From Devosia soli (lineage in GTDB: Bacteria; Pseudomonadota; Alphaproteobacteria; Rhizobiales; Devosiaceae), in the NCBI RefSeq assembly GCF_000970455.1, contig NZ_LAJG01000035.1, forward strand, positions 1-47,694: a stretch of DNA of 47,694 nt, in the 5' to 3' direction. This document shows, piece by piece, positions 8,421-16,626 of the stretch. Positions within the stretch are counted from its first letter, which is position 1. Each line of letters begins with the position of its first letter. Both the position numbers and the translations under genes were made by a program. The notes under the pieces were generated by a model. The model was not told the origin of the DNA and ran no database searches. It was given only the letters and a program-made list of their open reading frames with translations.

Positions 8421-9124
8421 GCGGCGGAGGCCTGCTTGAGCTTTTGCCGGTGGCGCGCGGCAATGACGGCGGCGGAAGCGGCCGTCCGGTGGGCGGTCGA
8501 GAAAAATTCGCGATGGGCAAGGATCAGCACGGTGGCTAGGCACGCAGCCACAGCGAGCCATTCTGAGACGAACCAGGCGACTGTCGCGACCGCAAAATAA
8601 TAGGCGCGGATACCGGAATTAAAGTTTTGGGCGCCCAAAGCGTTCATGCGCGTGATGGCGTCGATCTCTTCTTCGCTGGTGATGCGATCATGTTCGAGCG
8701 CGCCGAGCATGATGCAGAAATGGTTGAACTGACGAAGCGAGAGGGTGAAGGCGAAGAAGGCGAGGACGAACATGGCGAGCATGACCATGAGATGGGCCTG
8801 CACATCGCCGACAGTGAAGCGATTGTCCGGAGAGATGCTCGACAGGGTCTCCATCAGCGTCGAGAGCTGGCCGAAGACGGCAAAGACGGCGAGCGCCAGG
8901 AGCACGGATGTCGAGGCAAGAAAGCTCACCGAGCCCATGATATTGCCCGAGAGGATCGCGTCGAACGGGCTCTCGCGCAGCGTGGCGTTGGAGACCCAGC
9001 GGCGGCGCTGCATGTTCATGATGCTCGAAAGCGACGGCCGGCGCTTTTCAACGAGCGGCACGAGAAGATTATAGGCGAAATAGGCGATGAGCGGGAAAAG
9101 CGAGGTAAAAAGCGTCGTCGTCAC
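8393..9124 (-). CDS. DUF599 family membrane protein
   Basis: Integral membrane protein of unknown function, 243 aa, starting with GTG at 9124. Four to five hydrophobic segments are visible: about 5-25, 65-90 (SVSFLASTSVLLALAVFAVF), 110-135 (LMVMLAMFVLAFFAFTLSL) and 185-210. The Trp/Arg-rich loop RRRWVSNATLRESPFDAILSGN and the SFLAST block are family signatures. The C-terminus is basic and Ala-rich. It follows an aldo/keto reductase by 62 bp on the same strand and may be co-transcribed; nothing there suggests a joint function. Confidence 0.8.
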   Translation of the reverse strand: MTTTLFTSLFPLIAYFAYNLLVPLVEKRRPSLSSIMNMQRRRWVSNATLRESPFDAILSGNIMGSVSFLASTSVLLALAVFAVFGQLSTLMETLSSISPDNRFTVGDVQAHLMVMLAMFVLAFFAFTLSLRQFNHFCIMLGALEHDRITSEEEIDAITRMNALGAQNFNSGIRAYYFAVATVAWFVSEWLAVAACLATVLILAHREFFSTAHRTAASAAVIAARHRQKLKQASAAKEKGAGDF

Positions 9125-9186
9125 GTCTGGCCCCCAAGCGTGCGGATCGCGGCCATCATAGCCTGATTTGAGGCGCTGTGCGCGCC

Positions 9187-10230
9187 TCAGAGTGGCCGGG
9201 GATGGCGGCGGAAGGCAGCGGCGATGTCATCGAGGACGGCTTCGGAAAGCGTCACATCGACGGCGCCGAGATCATGCGCCAACTGTTCAGTACTTGTAGC
9301 GCCAATGATGGTGCAGGTGACGAAGGGGCGGCCGATGCAGAAGGCGATGGCCATCTGGGCTGGGTCAAGACCATGCTTGCGGGCGATCGCGAGATAATCG
9401 CGGGTGGCAACTTCCGAGAATTCGTTGAGGCGCCAAAAACCCTTCTGATAGTCCTTGCGGCTTCCAGCGGGGGTGGCGCCATCAAGATATTTGCCGGTCA
9501 GCATGCCGGCGGCAAGCGGGGAATAGGCGAGAAGGCCGACGTCCTCGTGGTGGCTGAGCTCGGCGAGGTCATGGTCGAAGAGCCGGCGGAGAAAATTGTA
9601 TTCGTTCTGGACGCTGGCAAGGCGCGGCAGGCCCCTGGCTTCGGCGATGCGCAGCCATTGAGCGATGCCCCAGGTGGTTTCGTTGGAAACGCCGATGGCG
9701 CGGATTTTTCCGGCCTTTACGAGGTCGCCGAGGACGTCGAGCATGTCTTCGAGATTGGCAAGGACATCGGCCGTGTCCTGATTTTGCGGGGCGTAGCGCC
9801 AGTAGTTTTCGAAGTGATAATGGCCGCGGCTCGCCCAGTGGATCTGGTAGAGGTCGAGATAATCGGTCTTGAGCCGCTTGAGGCTGCCATCGACGGCTTC
9901 GCGGATCGAGGCGCCGTCGGCGCGGTGCCCGCCGCGCAGGAAGCTATTGCCGCCCCCTCCGATCTTGCTCGCGAGCACCCACTGGTCGCGATCCTTGTTG
10001 GCGGCGAACCAGTTGCCGATGATCTCCTCGGTGCGGCCCGACGTCTCGGGGCTGCCGGGGACGGCATAGAGCTCGGCGGTGTCCATGAAATTGATGCCGG
10101 CATCGCGCGCCATGGCGATCTGGGCATGGCCTTCGGCCTCGCTATTCTGGCTGCCCCAAGTCATGGTGCCGAGGCAGATTTCGGTGACCTCGATCCCGGT
10201 GCGTCCGAGCGTTTTCATCTTCATGGCCAT
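9187..10230 (-). CDS. Aldo/keto reductase (Tas-like)
   Basis: NADP(H)-dependent oxidoreductase with a TIM-barrel fold, 347 aa. ATG 10230 is preferred over the longer frame from 10311 because the protein then starts MAMKMKTLGRTGIEVTEICL, the standard family opening, with GAGGA upstream. The catalytic tetrad is complete: D50 and Y55 (MDTAELYAVPG), K89 (LASKIGG) and H131 (QIHWASR). The insert after AELYAVPGSPETSGRTEEI is characteristic of the Tas group. Physiological substrate unknown. Confidence 0.92.
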   Translation of the reverse strand: MAMKMKTLGRTGIEVTEICLGTMTWGSQNSEAEGHAQIAMARDAGINFMDTAELYAVPGSPETSGRTEEIIGNWFAANKDRDQWVLASKIGGGGNSFLRGGHRADGASIREAVDGSLKRLKTDYLDLYQIHWASRGHYHFENYWRYAPQNQDTADVLANLEDMLDVLGDLVKAGKIRAIGVSNETTWGIAQWLRIAEARGLPRLASVQNEYNFLRRLFDHDLAELSHHEDVGLLAYSPLAAGMLTGKYLDGATPAGSRKDYQKGFWRLNEFSEVATRDYLAIARKHGLDPAQMAIAFCIGRPFVTCTIIGATSTEQLAHDLGAVDVTLSEAVLDDIAAAFRRHPRPL

Positions 10231-10418
10231 GGGGCGCAATCCTCGATCTGTCGCAAAGCGGCCGGACCCTAGCGCCAAGGCGGTGCTGAGCGGAAGTCCA
10301 CATGGGATCAAGCCGTCCGGCTAGCGGGGTTTTCCACAAACCGACTCGCCCAAGCACCTGATTTTGCTGGGCTCGTAAGGGCAGTGTCAAAAAACCGTCA
10401 CCACTTTTGCTTTGGGGG

Positions 10419-10447
10419 TTGAGGTCTTGGGCGGGACCCCCTATATA
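10419..10447 (+). promoter_or_regulatory. Promoter of the initiator tRNA gene
   Basis: TTGAGG (10419-10424), a 17-bp spacer and TATATA (10442-10447) form a strong promoter ending 32 bp before the tRNA. Predicted transcription start is about 10454. Confidence 0.7.
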
Positions 10448-10479
10448 CCCCTCACACGGCGCCGAGGCGCGGTGTTTGA

Positions 10480-10556
<77 letters not shown>

Positions 10557-10560
10557 ATGA

Positions 10561-10590
10561 ACCCAGTCAGCTTGTCGCTGACTGGGTTTT
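10561..10590 (+). terminator. Terminator of the tRNA-fMet gene
   Basis: A perfect 11-bp stem (ACCCAGTCAGC/GCTGACTGGGT, loop TTGTC) is followed by TTT and a further T-rich stretch. It starts 5 nt after the CCA end. Confidence 0.9.
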
Positions 10591-10752
10591 GCCTTTTCTG
10601 GGGCCCGTATGGCGGCGCTTAATCTGAGTGAATGCGTAGGAGACCGCGTGGGCTTAGTTCCCTGCGGTCAAGAGCCGTGCGATGCTTTGGGCATCTCGCT
10701 GGTGGACAGGGGCCCGATGGCCTAGAACCGACTGGATATAAAGCCTGGAAAG

Positions 10753-12447
10753 ATGATGGACGCTTCGCTCGGCATTGCCAAATCCCTCACGGGTATCGAA
10801 GGTTTCGACGATCTGACGCTGGGCGGTTTGCCCAGTGGGCGTCCGTCCCTGGTGTGCGGCTCCGCCGGCTGCGGCAAGACGCTTTTTGCGACGACCTTTC
10901 TCGTTCATGGCGCGCGCGACTATGACGAGCCGGGGGTGTTCGTCACCTTCGAAGAGCGGCCCGTCGATATTGCCGCCAACGTCGCTTCGCTCGGCTTCGA
11001 CATCGATGACCTGATCGCCAAAGAGAAGATCTCGATGGAGCATGTCGAACTCGATCCGCAGGAAGTGGCGGAAGTGGGCGATTTCGATCTCGAAGGCCTG
11101 TTCTTGCGGCTCGAACTGGCGATCGATGCCATCGGCGCAAAGCGGGTCGTGCTCGACACAATCGAGAGCCTTTTCTCAGCCTTTACCAATCAGGCCGTGT
11201 TGCGCGCCGAACTGCGCCGGCTCTTCGACTGGCTCAAGGACAAGGGAATGACGACGGTCATCACCGCCGAACGGGGCGACGGCACGCTGACGCGGCAGGG
11301 GCTCGAGGAATATGTGTCGGACTGCGTGATCCTGCTCGATCATCGTGTCCAAAACCAGATTTCGACCCGCCGTATGCGCATCGTGAAATATCGCGGCACG
11401 GCACATGGGACCAATGAATATCCATTTCTGATCGATCGGGACGGCTTTTCGGTGTTGCCGGTCAGCTCGCTCGGGCTCGATCATAAGGTTTCCGACGAGC
11501 GCATCGCTTCGGGCATCAGCGATCTCGATGCCATGCTCTCGGGCGGCGGCTTCTATCGCGGCTCCTCGATCCTTGTTTCGGGTGTTGCCGGTTCGGGCAA
11601 GTCGACGCTTTCGGCAAGCTTTGCCCATGCCGCGGCCGAGCGGGGCGAGCGGGCGATCTATTTTTCCTTCGAGGAATCGGAAGGCCAGATCATGCGCAAC
11701 ATGCGCTCGATCGGCCTCGACTTGGCGCGCTATGCCGATGCCGGCCTTATCCGCTTCATTTCGGCGCGGCCCACTTTTTACAGCCTTGAAATGCACCTCG
11801 CGATCATCCTGCGCGAAGTGATCAAGTTCGATCCTCAGGTCGTGGTGCTCGACCCCATCTCTGCCTTCATGGAAAGCGGGGACCGGCTCGAAGTGCAATC
11901 GATGCTTCTGAGGGTCGTCGATTTCCTCAAGGGGCGGGGCATTTCGGCGGTCTTTACCCATCTCAATCACAACCAGGATGGCGTGGTTGCGACCGATGCG
12001 GGTCTTTCTTCGCTGATGGATGGCTGGATCCTGATGCTCAATCGCGAAGCTAATGGCGAATTCAATCGGGAGCTGTATCTGCTCAAGGCGCGCGGCACGG
12101 CCCATTCCAATCAGGTGCGCGAATTCGTGATGAGCAGCGAAGGCATCAGCCTCCTTCCGCCTTATCTCGGCGAAACGGGCGCGCTAACCGGTTCGGCCCG
12201 ACGCTTCGAGGAAGCCAAGACGCGCCGGCTCGAAATCGAGCGGTTGAACGAGGTCGACCGCGCGCGCAAGCAGATCGAGGCGCGCCGCCGCCATGCGATG
12301 GCGCAGATCGATGCGCTCAAGGCGCAGATCGACGACGATGAGGCGGAACTTGCAGGCGTGGCGGCGTCCGAAGCCGACTATCGCCGGCGGGCTGCCGCGG
12401 ACGCACTGGAAATGCAGAAGAGCCGTCGCACCAGCGACGGGGAATAG
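10753..12447 (+). CDS. kaiC: KaiC-type clock ATPase/autokinase with C-terminal coiled coil
   Basis: Double-domain RecA-like ATPase, the core of Kai timing systems; 564 aa. CI has Walker A GSAGCGKT (36-43) and catalytic E67-E68; CII has Walker [10 protein letters not shown] (277-285) and E307-E308. The CII phosphosite segment TDAGLSS (T414, S419, S420) aligns with cyanobacterial TDSHIST (T426, S431, T432), so hydroxyl residues are kept at all three positions. Instead of the short KaiA-binding tail, residues ~480-560 form a charged coiled coil, as reported for the KaiA-independent KaiC of Rhodobacter sphaeroides. Two adjacent ATGs (10753, 10756) follow GGAAAG; the second has better spacing. It heads an operon with kaiB (8-bp gap) and a histidine kinase. 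No kaiA is present. Confidence 0.95.
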   Translation: MMDASLGIAKSLTGIEGFDDLTLGGLPSGRPSLVCGSAGCGKTLFATTFLVHGARDYDEPGVFVTFEERPVDIAANVASLGFDIDDLIAKEKISMEHVELDPQEVAEVGDFDLEGLFLRLELAIDAIGAKRVVLDTIESLFSAFTNQAVLRAELRRLFDWLKDKGMTTVITAERGDGTLTRQGLEEYVSDCVILLDHRVQNQISTRRMRIVKYRGTAHGTNEYPFLIDRDGFSVLPVSSLGLDHKVSDERIASGISDLDAMLSGGGFYRGSSILVSGVAGSGKSTLSASFAHAAAERGERAIYFSFEESEGQIMRNMRSIGLDLARYADAGLIRFISARPTFYSLEMHLAIILREVIKFDPQVVVLDPISAFMESGDRLEVQSMLLRVVDFLKGRGISAVFTHLNHNQDGVVATDAGLSSLMDGWILMLNREANGEFNRELYLLKARGTAHSNQVREFVMSSEGISLLPPYLGETGALTGSARRFEEAKTRRLEIERLNEVDRARKQIEARRRHAMAQIDALKAQIDDDEAELAGVAASEADYRRRAAADALEMQKSRRTSDGE

Positions 12448-12455
12448 GGATCGAC

Positions 12456-12743
12456 ATGACAGAAGCGTCAAACCCGAAGAAATTGACCCTTTATGTGGCG
12501 GGGCAAACACCCAAATCGCTGGCGGCCATTGCCAACCTCAAGACCATCACCGAGGAGCACATGCCGGGTCAGTATGAAATTGAAGTGGTGGATCTGAGGC
12601 AGAATCCCAAGCTTGCCAAGGAACACAGCATCGTTGCGATACCGACGCTCGTGCGCGAATTGCCCGTGCCGATCCGCAAGATTATCGGGGACCTTTCCGA
12701 TATCGAAAAGGTACTGGTCAATCTCAAGGTCCAGGGCGAATGA
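12456..12743 (+). CDS. kaiB: KaiB-family clock protein
   Basis: Small thioredoxin-like protein that binds the CI ring of KaiC and, in characterised systems, drives dephosphorylation; 95 aa, close to cyanobacterial KaiB (102 aa). The N-terminal [19 protein letters not shown] and the segment [22 protein letters not shown] are the family blocks, the latter being the part that switches fold in cyanobacterial KaiB. An AGGGA ribosome site precedes ATG 12456. It lies between kaiC and the kinase, overlapping the kinase start by 4 nt (ATGA). Whether it fold-switches cannot be told from sequence. Confidence 0.93.
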   Translation: MTEASNPKKLTLYVAGQTPKSLAAIANLKTITEEHMPGQYEIEVVDLRQNPKLAKEHSIVAIPTLVRELPVPIRKIIGDLSDIEKVLVNLKVQGE

Positions 12744-14197
12744 GCGACGAAATCGCCGAACTGCGGCGGCGGCTTGCGGAAGCGGAGGATACGCTGCGGG
12801 CCATCAACCAGGGCGATGTCGACGCGCTGGTGGTGGGTGAAGCCAACGACCCCCAGGTCTTTGATATCGGGGGTGGCGCAGACGCCTATCACGCCTTCAT
12901 GGAGGTGATGAATGTCGGTGCGGTGGCGATCGACCAGGATGGGCGGGTGCTTTATGCCAATGCCAATCTCGGCGGCGCGCTGGGGCTGACGCATAATTCG
13001 CTGCAGGGCAAGCTGATGAGCGAAGTGGCGCCGGCTCCGGTGGCGCTGGCGGTCGATCGTCTCCTCGTGCCCCCGCTCGTGGGGCCGGTTTCGACCGAGG
13101 TCAGCTTCGAGCGCGGGGGCGAGCAGCTCCACTTCATTCTCGCGGCAACGCCCTTGCGCCTGTCAACGACGCTTGGCGTCGCCGTCACCTTTACCGACGT
13201 GACCGAGCGGGTGCGCGCCGAGGCGGCCGAGCAGAGCGAGCGCGCCGCGCGGGCAGTGATCGCCTCGGCCAATGAGGCCGTTTTGGTATGCGATCGCCAG
13301 GGCATCATCACGCATGCCAACGGCGCGGCGCATGCCGTTTTTTCAGGCGAGCTTCTCGGAAGAGTTTTTGCCGAAGCCGTGCCGCTCGTTTTTCCCGATG
13401 CGACAGGGCTCATCACTGCCGAAGATATCGTGCAGATGGCCATCCAGGGCACCGCAGTGCAGGGCGTCGAGGCCCATGCGCCCAATGCCCCCAAGGTCAA
13501 GGACTATCTCGTCAGCGCGGCGCCATTGCAGATCGGCAATGATGCAATCAGCGGCTGTGTCGTCACCATGGTCGACATGTCCCAGCGCAAGGCTGCCGAA
13601 AAGCAGCAATTGCTGTTGATGCGGGAACTCGACCATCGCGTAAAAAATACTTTGGCGCTGGTGCTCTCGATTTCGAGCCGCACGCTGCATCACGAAGATA
13701 CGCTCGAAGGCTTCCAGAAAGCCTTTACCGGCCGCATCCAGGCGCTGGCGGCAACGCATAACCTGCTGGCCGAAAATTCCTGGACCAACCTCACCATCGA
13801 AGACGTGGTGCAGAGCGAACTTGCGCCCTACACAAGCGGTGCTGCAGGGCGGCTCGTGACGCGCGATCTCGGCCGGCCAATGGCGCCGCGGGCGGCAATC
13901 GCCTTCGGGCTCGTTATCCACGAACTGGCGACCAACGCGACCAAATATGGTGCGCTGTCGGTGCCAGGCGGTCAGTTGACCGTGCAGCCGCTGCCGCCGC
14001 GCGAAGGGGACGATCGGTTCATCATCGAATGGCGCGAAAGCGGCGGGCCGCCCGTCAAGGCGCCGACGCGGAATGGGTTCGGCCAGACGGTCATCGCGCG
14101 GAGCCTTCAATATTCGGCCACCGGCGGCGCCGAGGTTGAGTTCGCGCCCGAGGGGCTCGTCTGCCGCATCGCCCTGCCGCTCGAGGATCTGCACTAG
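12740..14197 (+). CDS. PAS-domain HWE/HisKA_2 sensor histidine kinase, probable KaiBC output
   Basis: Cytoplasmic two-component kinase of 485 aa with no transmembrane segment. Residues ~5-30 form a short coiled coil ([20 protein letters not shown]). Two PAS-like domains follow (about 50-160 and 165-285), then the phosphoacceptor region with H299 in [10 protein letters not shown], and a HATPase domain with [13 protein letters not shown] and the WRE motif of HWE kinases. It starts inside the kaiB stop (ATGA), so it is translationally coupled to the Kai proteins and probably reads their state. No response regulator is adjacent; HWE kinases often phosphorylate single-domain or anti-sigma-type regulators encoded elsewhere. 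Confidence 0.9.
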   Translation: MSDEIAELRRRLAEAEDTLRAINQGDVDALVVGEANDPQVFDIGGGADAYHAFMEVMNVGAVAIDQDGRVLYANANLGGALGLTHNSLQGKLMSEVAPAPVALAVDRLLVPPLVGPVSTEVSFERGGEQLHFILAATPLRLSTTLGVAVTFTDVTERVRAEAAEQSERAARAVIASANEAVLVCDRQGIITHANGAAHAVFSGELLGRVFAEAVPLVFPDATGLITAEDIVQMAIQGTAVQGVEAHAPNAPKVKDYLVSAAPLQIGNDAISGCVVTMVDMSQRKAAEKQQLLLMRELDHRVKNTLALVLSISSRTLHHEDTLEGFQKAFTGRIQALAATHNLLAENSWTNLTIEDVVQSELAPYTSGAAGRLVTRDLGRPMAPRAAIAFGLVIHELATNATKYGALSVPGGQLTVQPLPPREGDDRFIIEWRESGGPPVKAPTRNGFGQTVIARSLQYSATGGAEVEFAPEGLVCRIALPLEDLH

Positions 14198-14269
14198 GCC
14201 TATCAACACGCAATCAGGCAGCAACGCCTGGATACCCTCTGCCGTTATCGCGGCAAAGAGGAGGGCCAG

Positions 14270-14509
14270 ATGAGCCAAAGCCATTTCATCGTCTGCCAGC
14301 GGAACGACGCCTGGCAGCATACCAATCGCGGCAGCGTTTCGGCACCGTTCAAGACACGGGAAGAGGCGGTGCAGTCCGCTATCGAGGATGCGCGCAATTC
14401 CGGCGATGCGGATGCCGAGGTGATCGTTCAGGAACCCGATACGCAGACGCATACGGTCTGGCGGAGCGGGGGCGAGACGGAAGACACGGATCAGCCGCGC
14501 GAGGATTAA
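14270..14509 (+). CDS. Small DUF2188-domain protein
   Basis: Protein of 79 aa with a good ribosome site (GAGGAGGG) before ATG 14270. The sequence SHFIVCQRNDAWQ followed by FKTREEAVQSAIEDAR and EVIVQEPDTQTHTVW is the DUF2188 pattern: a short beta-alpha-beta fold with conserved aromatic residues and the alternation VxxxxxxW. The acidic C-terminus (GGETEDTDQPRED) is disordered-looking. It lies 72 bp after the kinase gene and might be read through from the kai operon, but a link is not shown. Function unknown. Confidence 0.75.
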   Translation: MSQSHFIVCQRNDAWQHTNRGSVSAPFKTREEAVQSAIEDARNSGDADAEVIVQEPDTQTHTVWRSGGETEDTDQPRED

Positions 14510-14515
14510 GCGGTC

Positions 14516-15343
14516 TTATTCGGGTCGATCCCAAGGCGCGATCGGTAGATGGCGTTTATGGGCCGTGGCGCGATAGCGCGCGATGATCGCCTCGGCAACG
14601 GCGGGAGCCACCTCCTTGCCTTCGAGGAAATCGTCGATCTCATCATAGGTGAGGCCATAGGCGTCTTCGTCGGGACGCAGCGGCGCCAGATCTTCGAGAT
14701 CGGCGGTCGGTACTTTCATTACGAGTTCGGACGGTGCGCCGAGATGGGCGGCGAGGGCACGGACGCGGCGTTTGGTGAGGCCGGCAAGCGGCAGAATATC
14801 GGCTGCGCCGTCGCCGAACTTGGTGAAAAAGCCCATGACGGCTTCGGCAGCATGATCGGTGCCAATGACGAGGCCATTAAGGCCACCTGCCAAGGCATAT
14901 TGAGCGACCATGCGCTGACGCGCCTTGACATTGCCGCGCAGAAAATCGGCCTGGGCGGCGTTCTTGGGGGCAAAGCCGGCGCTTTCGAGCGAACGCCAGA
15001 GGGCATTGGTGGCTGGCGCGATATCGATCTCGAAGGTCGTATCTGGCTTGATCGCCGCAAGCGCGCGCTCGGCATCGGCGGCATCGGCCTGGATACCGAA
15101 GGGTAGGCGCACGGCGATGAAGCGGGCATCGATGCCGGAGGTACGCAGGTCCCTTACGGCGCGCTGGGCAAGAAGTCCGGCGGTTGTCGAATCGACGCCG
15201 CCGCTGATGCCGAGCACCAGTGTCTGGAGGCCCGAGCGGAGGAGGCGGGTACGCAAAAATTCGATGCGCCGCTCTGTTTCGCGTGCGGCCTCGAAGTCCG
15301 GGGCCACATTGAGGGCCTTGATGATGTCGGTTTGGCTCGTCAT
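14516..15343 (-). CDS. nadE: NAD+ synthase, ammonia-type
   Basis: Last step of NAD biosynthesis: deamido-NAD + ATP + NH3 to NAD. The 275-aa length equals E. coli NadE and there is no glutaminase domain, so free ammonia is the likely nitrogen donor. The ATP-pyrophosphatase P-loop SGGVDS is at 47-52. GTDHAAEAVMGFFTKFGDGAADI and LPLAGLTKRRVRALAAHLGAP are further signature blocks. ATG 15343 lies 24 bp downstream of a small DUF6894 gene on the same strand, so the two may share a transcript. Confidence 0.96.
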   Translation of the reverse strand: MTSQTDIIKALNVAPDFEAARETERRIEFLRTRLLRSGLQTLVLGISGGVDSTTAGLLAQRAVRDLRTSGIDARFIAVRLPFGIQADAADAERALAAIKPDTTFEIDIAPATNALWRSLESAGFAPKNAAQADFLRGNVKARQRMVAQYALAGGLNGLVIGTDHAAEAVMGFFTKFGDGAADILPLAGLTKRRVRALAAHLGAPSELVMKVPTADLEDLAPLRPDEDAYGLTYDEIDDFLEGKEVAPAVAEAIIARYRATAHKRHLPIAPWDRPE

Positions 15344-15367
15344 GGGCAGAGGGCTTCCGGCGGCAGG

Positions 15368-15595
15368 TCAGGAGGGCTCAAAGGTGAGCTTGGCGGTAAA
15401 ACAGATATCGCGACGATGATCGCAAACCGTGACAGAAAGAAAGAGCTTTCCGTCACGCGGGATTTCCTCGGCGGCGATTTCGGCCAGCGCCTTGACCGCC
15501 TCGCGCTTTGCCGTTGCGAGGTCTGCAAGCTCTTGGCCGGTGGTGTCGTCGTTGACGACATCGTTCTGGGTAAAATCGAAGTAGAACAGCGGCAT
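15368..15595 (-). CDS. DUF6894 family small protein
   Basis: 75-aa cytoplasmic protein of unknown function. The opening MPLFYFDFTQNDVVNDDTTG, then ELADLATAKREAVKALAEIA and an EIPRDGKLFLSV block, is the usual pattern of this small rhizobial family. It sits between the Crp/Fnr regulator gene (65-bp gap) and nadE (24-bp gap), all on the minus strand. A slightly longer overlapping frame from 15603 lies in another phase and is rejected. Confidence 0.75.
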   Translation of the reverse strand: MPLFYFDFTQNDVVNDDTTGQELADLATAKREAVKALAEIAAEEIPRDGKLFLSVTVCDHRRDICFTAKLTFEPS

Positions 15596-15660
15596 AGCAG
15601 CACCCTCCGCTCCGAGAATTAGGCGCTACGGTATTGCGTTCCTTCAAAAATGTGCGGCTG

Positions 15661-16413
15661 TCACAACTTTGCGGGATCGACCCGGCCAACGCGGCGGTCG
15701 AGATAGTGCAGATAGCTCGGATCGAACTGGGCCAGCGCACGCAACTCTTCCCAGGCAAGGATCGTCACCACCTGCTGGTCGAAATCGAGCAGGCCCCGCC
15801 GCCGCAGATCCTGCAGGGTGCGGTTGGTGTGCACCACTGAGGTGCCGAGAATATCGCTTAGGTCGGTCTGGGTGAGGGGGAGGGCAAAGCTATTGCCATC
15901 GGCAAGGCCGGCCATGGATTGGCGAATATAGAGTTCGCAGAAAAGGTGGGCCATGCGGGAGGCAGCATCGGCCTGCCCGAGCATAAGCATCCAGGCACGG
16001 AAAGCAGCAGCGTCGATCAGCGTGTCGCGCCAAAGGAGGCCGATCAGCGAAGGCGCCCGCATCAGGGCGTCCTTGACCGCGTCATGAGGAATCCGCGCGA
16101 CGATGCAATCGCTGATGGCACCCAGGGTATGGTCCATCTTGGGGAGGTAGAGGCTATGAAGATCGGGAATGTCGCCCGAGGTGTGGAGCGAGAAGATCTG
16201 CCGGTTGCCATCAGGAAGGGTTTTGGAGCGATAGGCATAGCCTTCAAGGATCAGGCAGCAGCTCGTTGAAATCTCCCCATCGGGGATGATTTCGCTGCCA
16301 CGCGTATAAAAACGCTCCTGGACGGGCAATGCGGCCAGAGCCACCTTATCGATTTCGGTGACTTCGCCGATGGTCTCGAGCCGGATGATCAATGCTCTAA
16401 TAGCGCTGTTCAT
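15661..16413 (-). CDS. Crp/Fnr-family transcriptional regulator
   Basis: DNA-binding regulator of 250 aa. ATG 16413 has AGGA 4-5 nt upstream; an in-frame extension to 16539 has no family match. The N-terminal cyclic-nucleotide-binding-like jelly roll (about 25-145, with GEISTSCCLILEGYAYRSK) is followed by a long dimer helix and a Crp-type helix-turn-helix (TQTDLSDILGTSVVHTNRTL, about 185-205). The Fnr-type N-terminal cysteine cluster is absent, so it is not an oxygen-sensing Fnr. Effector and targets are unknown; rhizobia carry many such paralogues. Confidence 0.88.
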   Translation of the reverse strand: MNSAIRALIIRLETIGEVTEIDKVALAALPVQERFYTRGSEIIPDGEISTSCCLILEGYAYRSKTLPDGNRQIFSLHTSGDIPDLHSLYLPKMDHTLGAISDCIVARIPHDAVKDALMRAPSLIGLLWRDTLIDAAAFRAWMLMLGQADAASRMAHLFCELYIRQSMAGLADGNSFALPLTQTDLSDILGTSVVHTNRTLQDLRRRGLLDFDQQVVTILAWEELRALAQFDPSYLHYLDRRVGRVDPAKL

Positions 16414-16626
16414 TTTTGTCCTGAGGTCTTTCCGATGACGCATAACGTTCGGCGCGCGCGATGGTCGCAACCGTCTTTCCGCTTTGTCATCCGCGATTCG
16501 TCTTGCACCGGTAGCGTGAAACAAAGCACAGGGATGCACCAGAGGCAGCGCTGATCTTAACCACGGGGCTCTAGCCCGTTTGCGGGCCGCGCCTTACTGT
16601 GCTCTAGGACAGATACATCGGAATTT

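Noticed and set aside
9178..10272. Plus-strand frame of 364 codons opposite the aldo/keto reductase
   Set aside because: The reductase has a complete catalytic tetrad on the minus strand; the plus frame shows no domain.
10632..10925. 97-codon plus frame overlapping the kaiC start
   Set aside because: It runs out of phase through the kaiC P-loop region, is Arg-rich, and has no motif.
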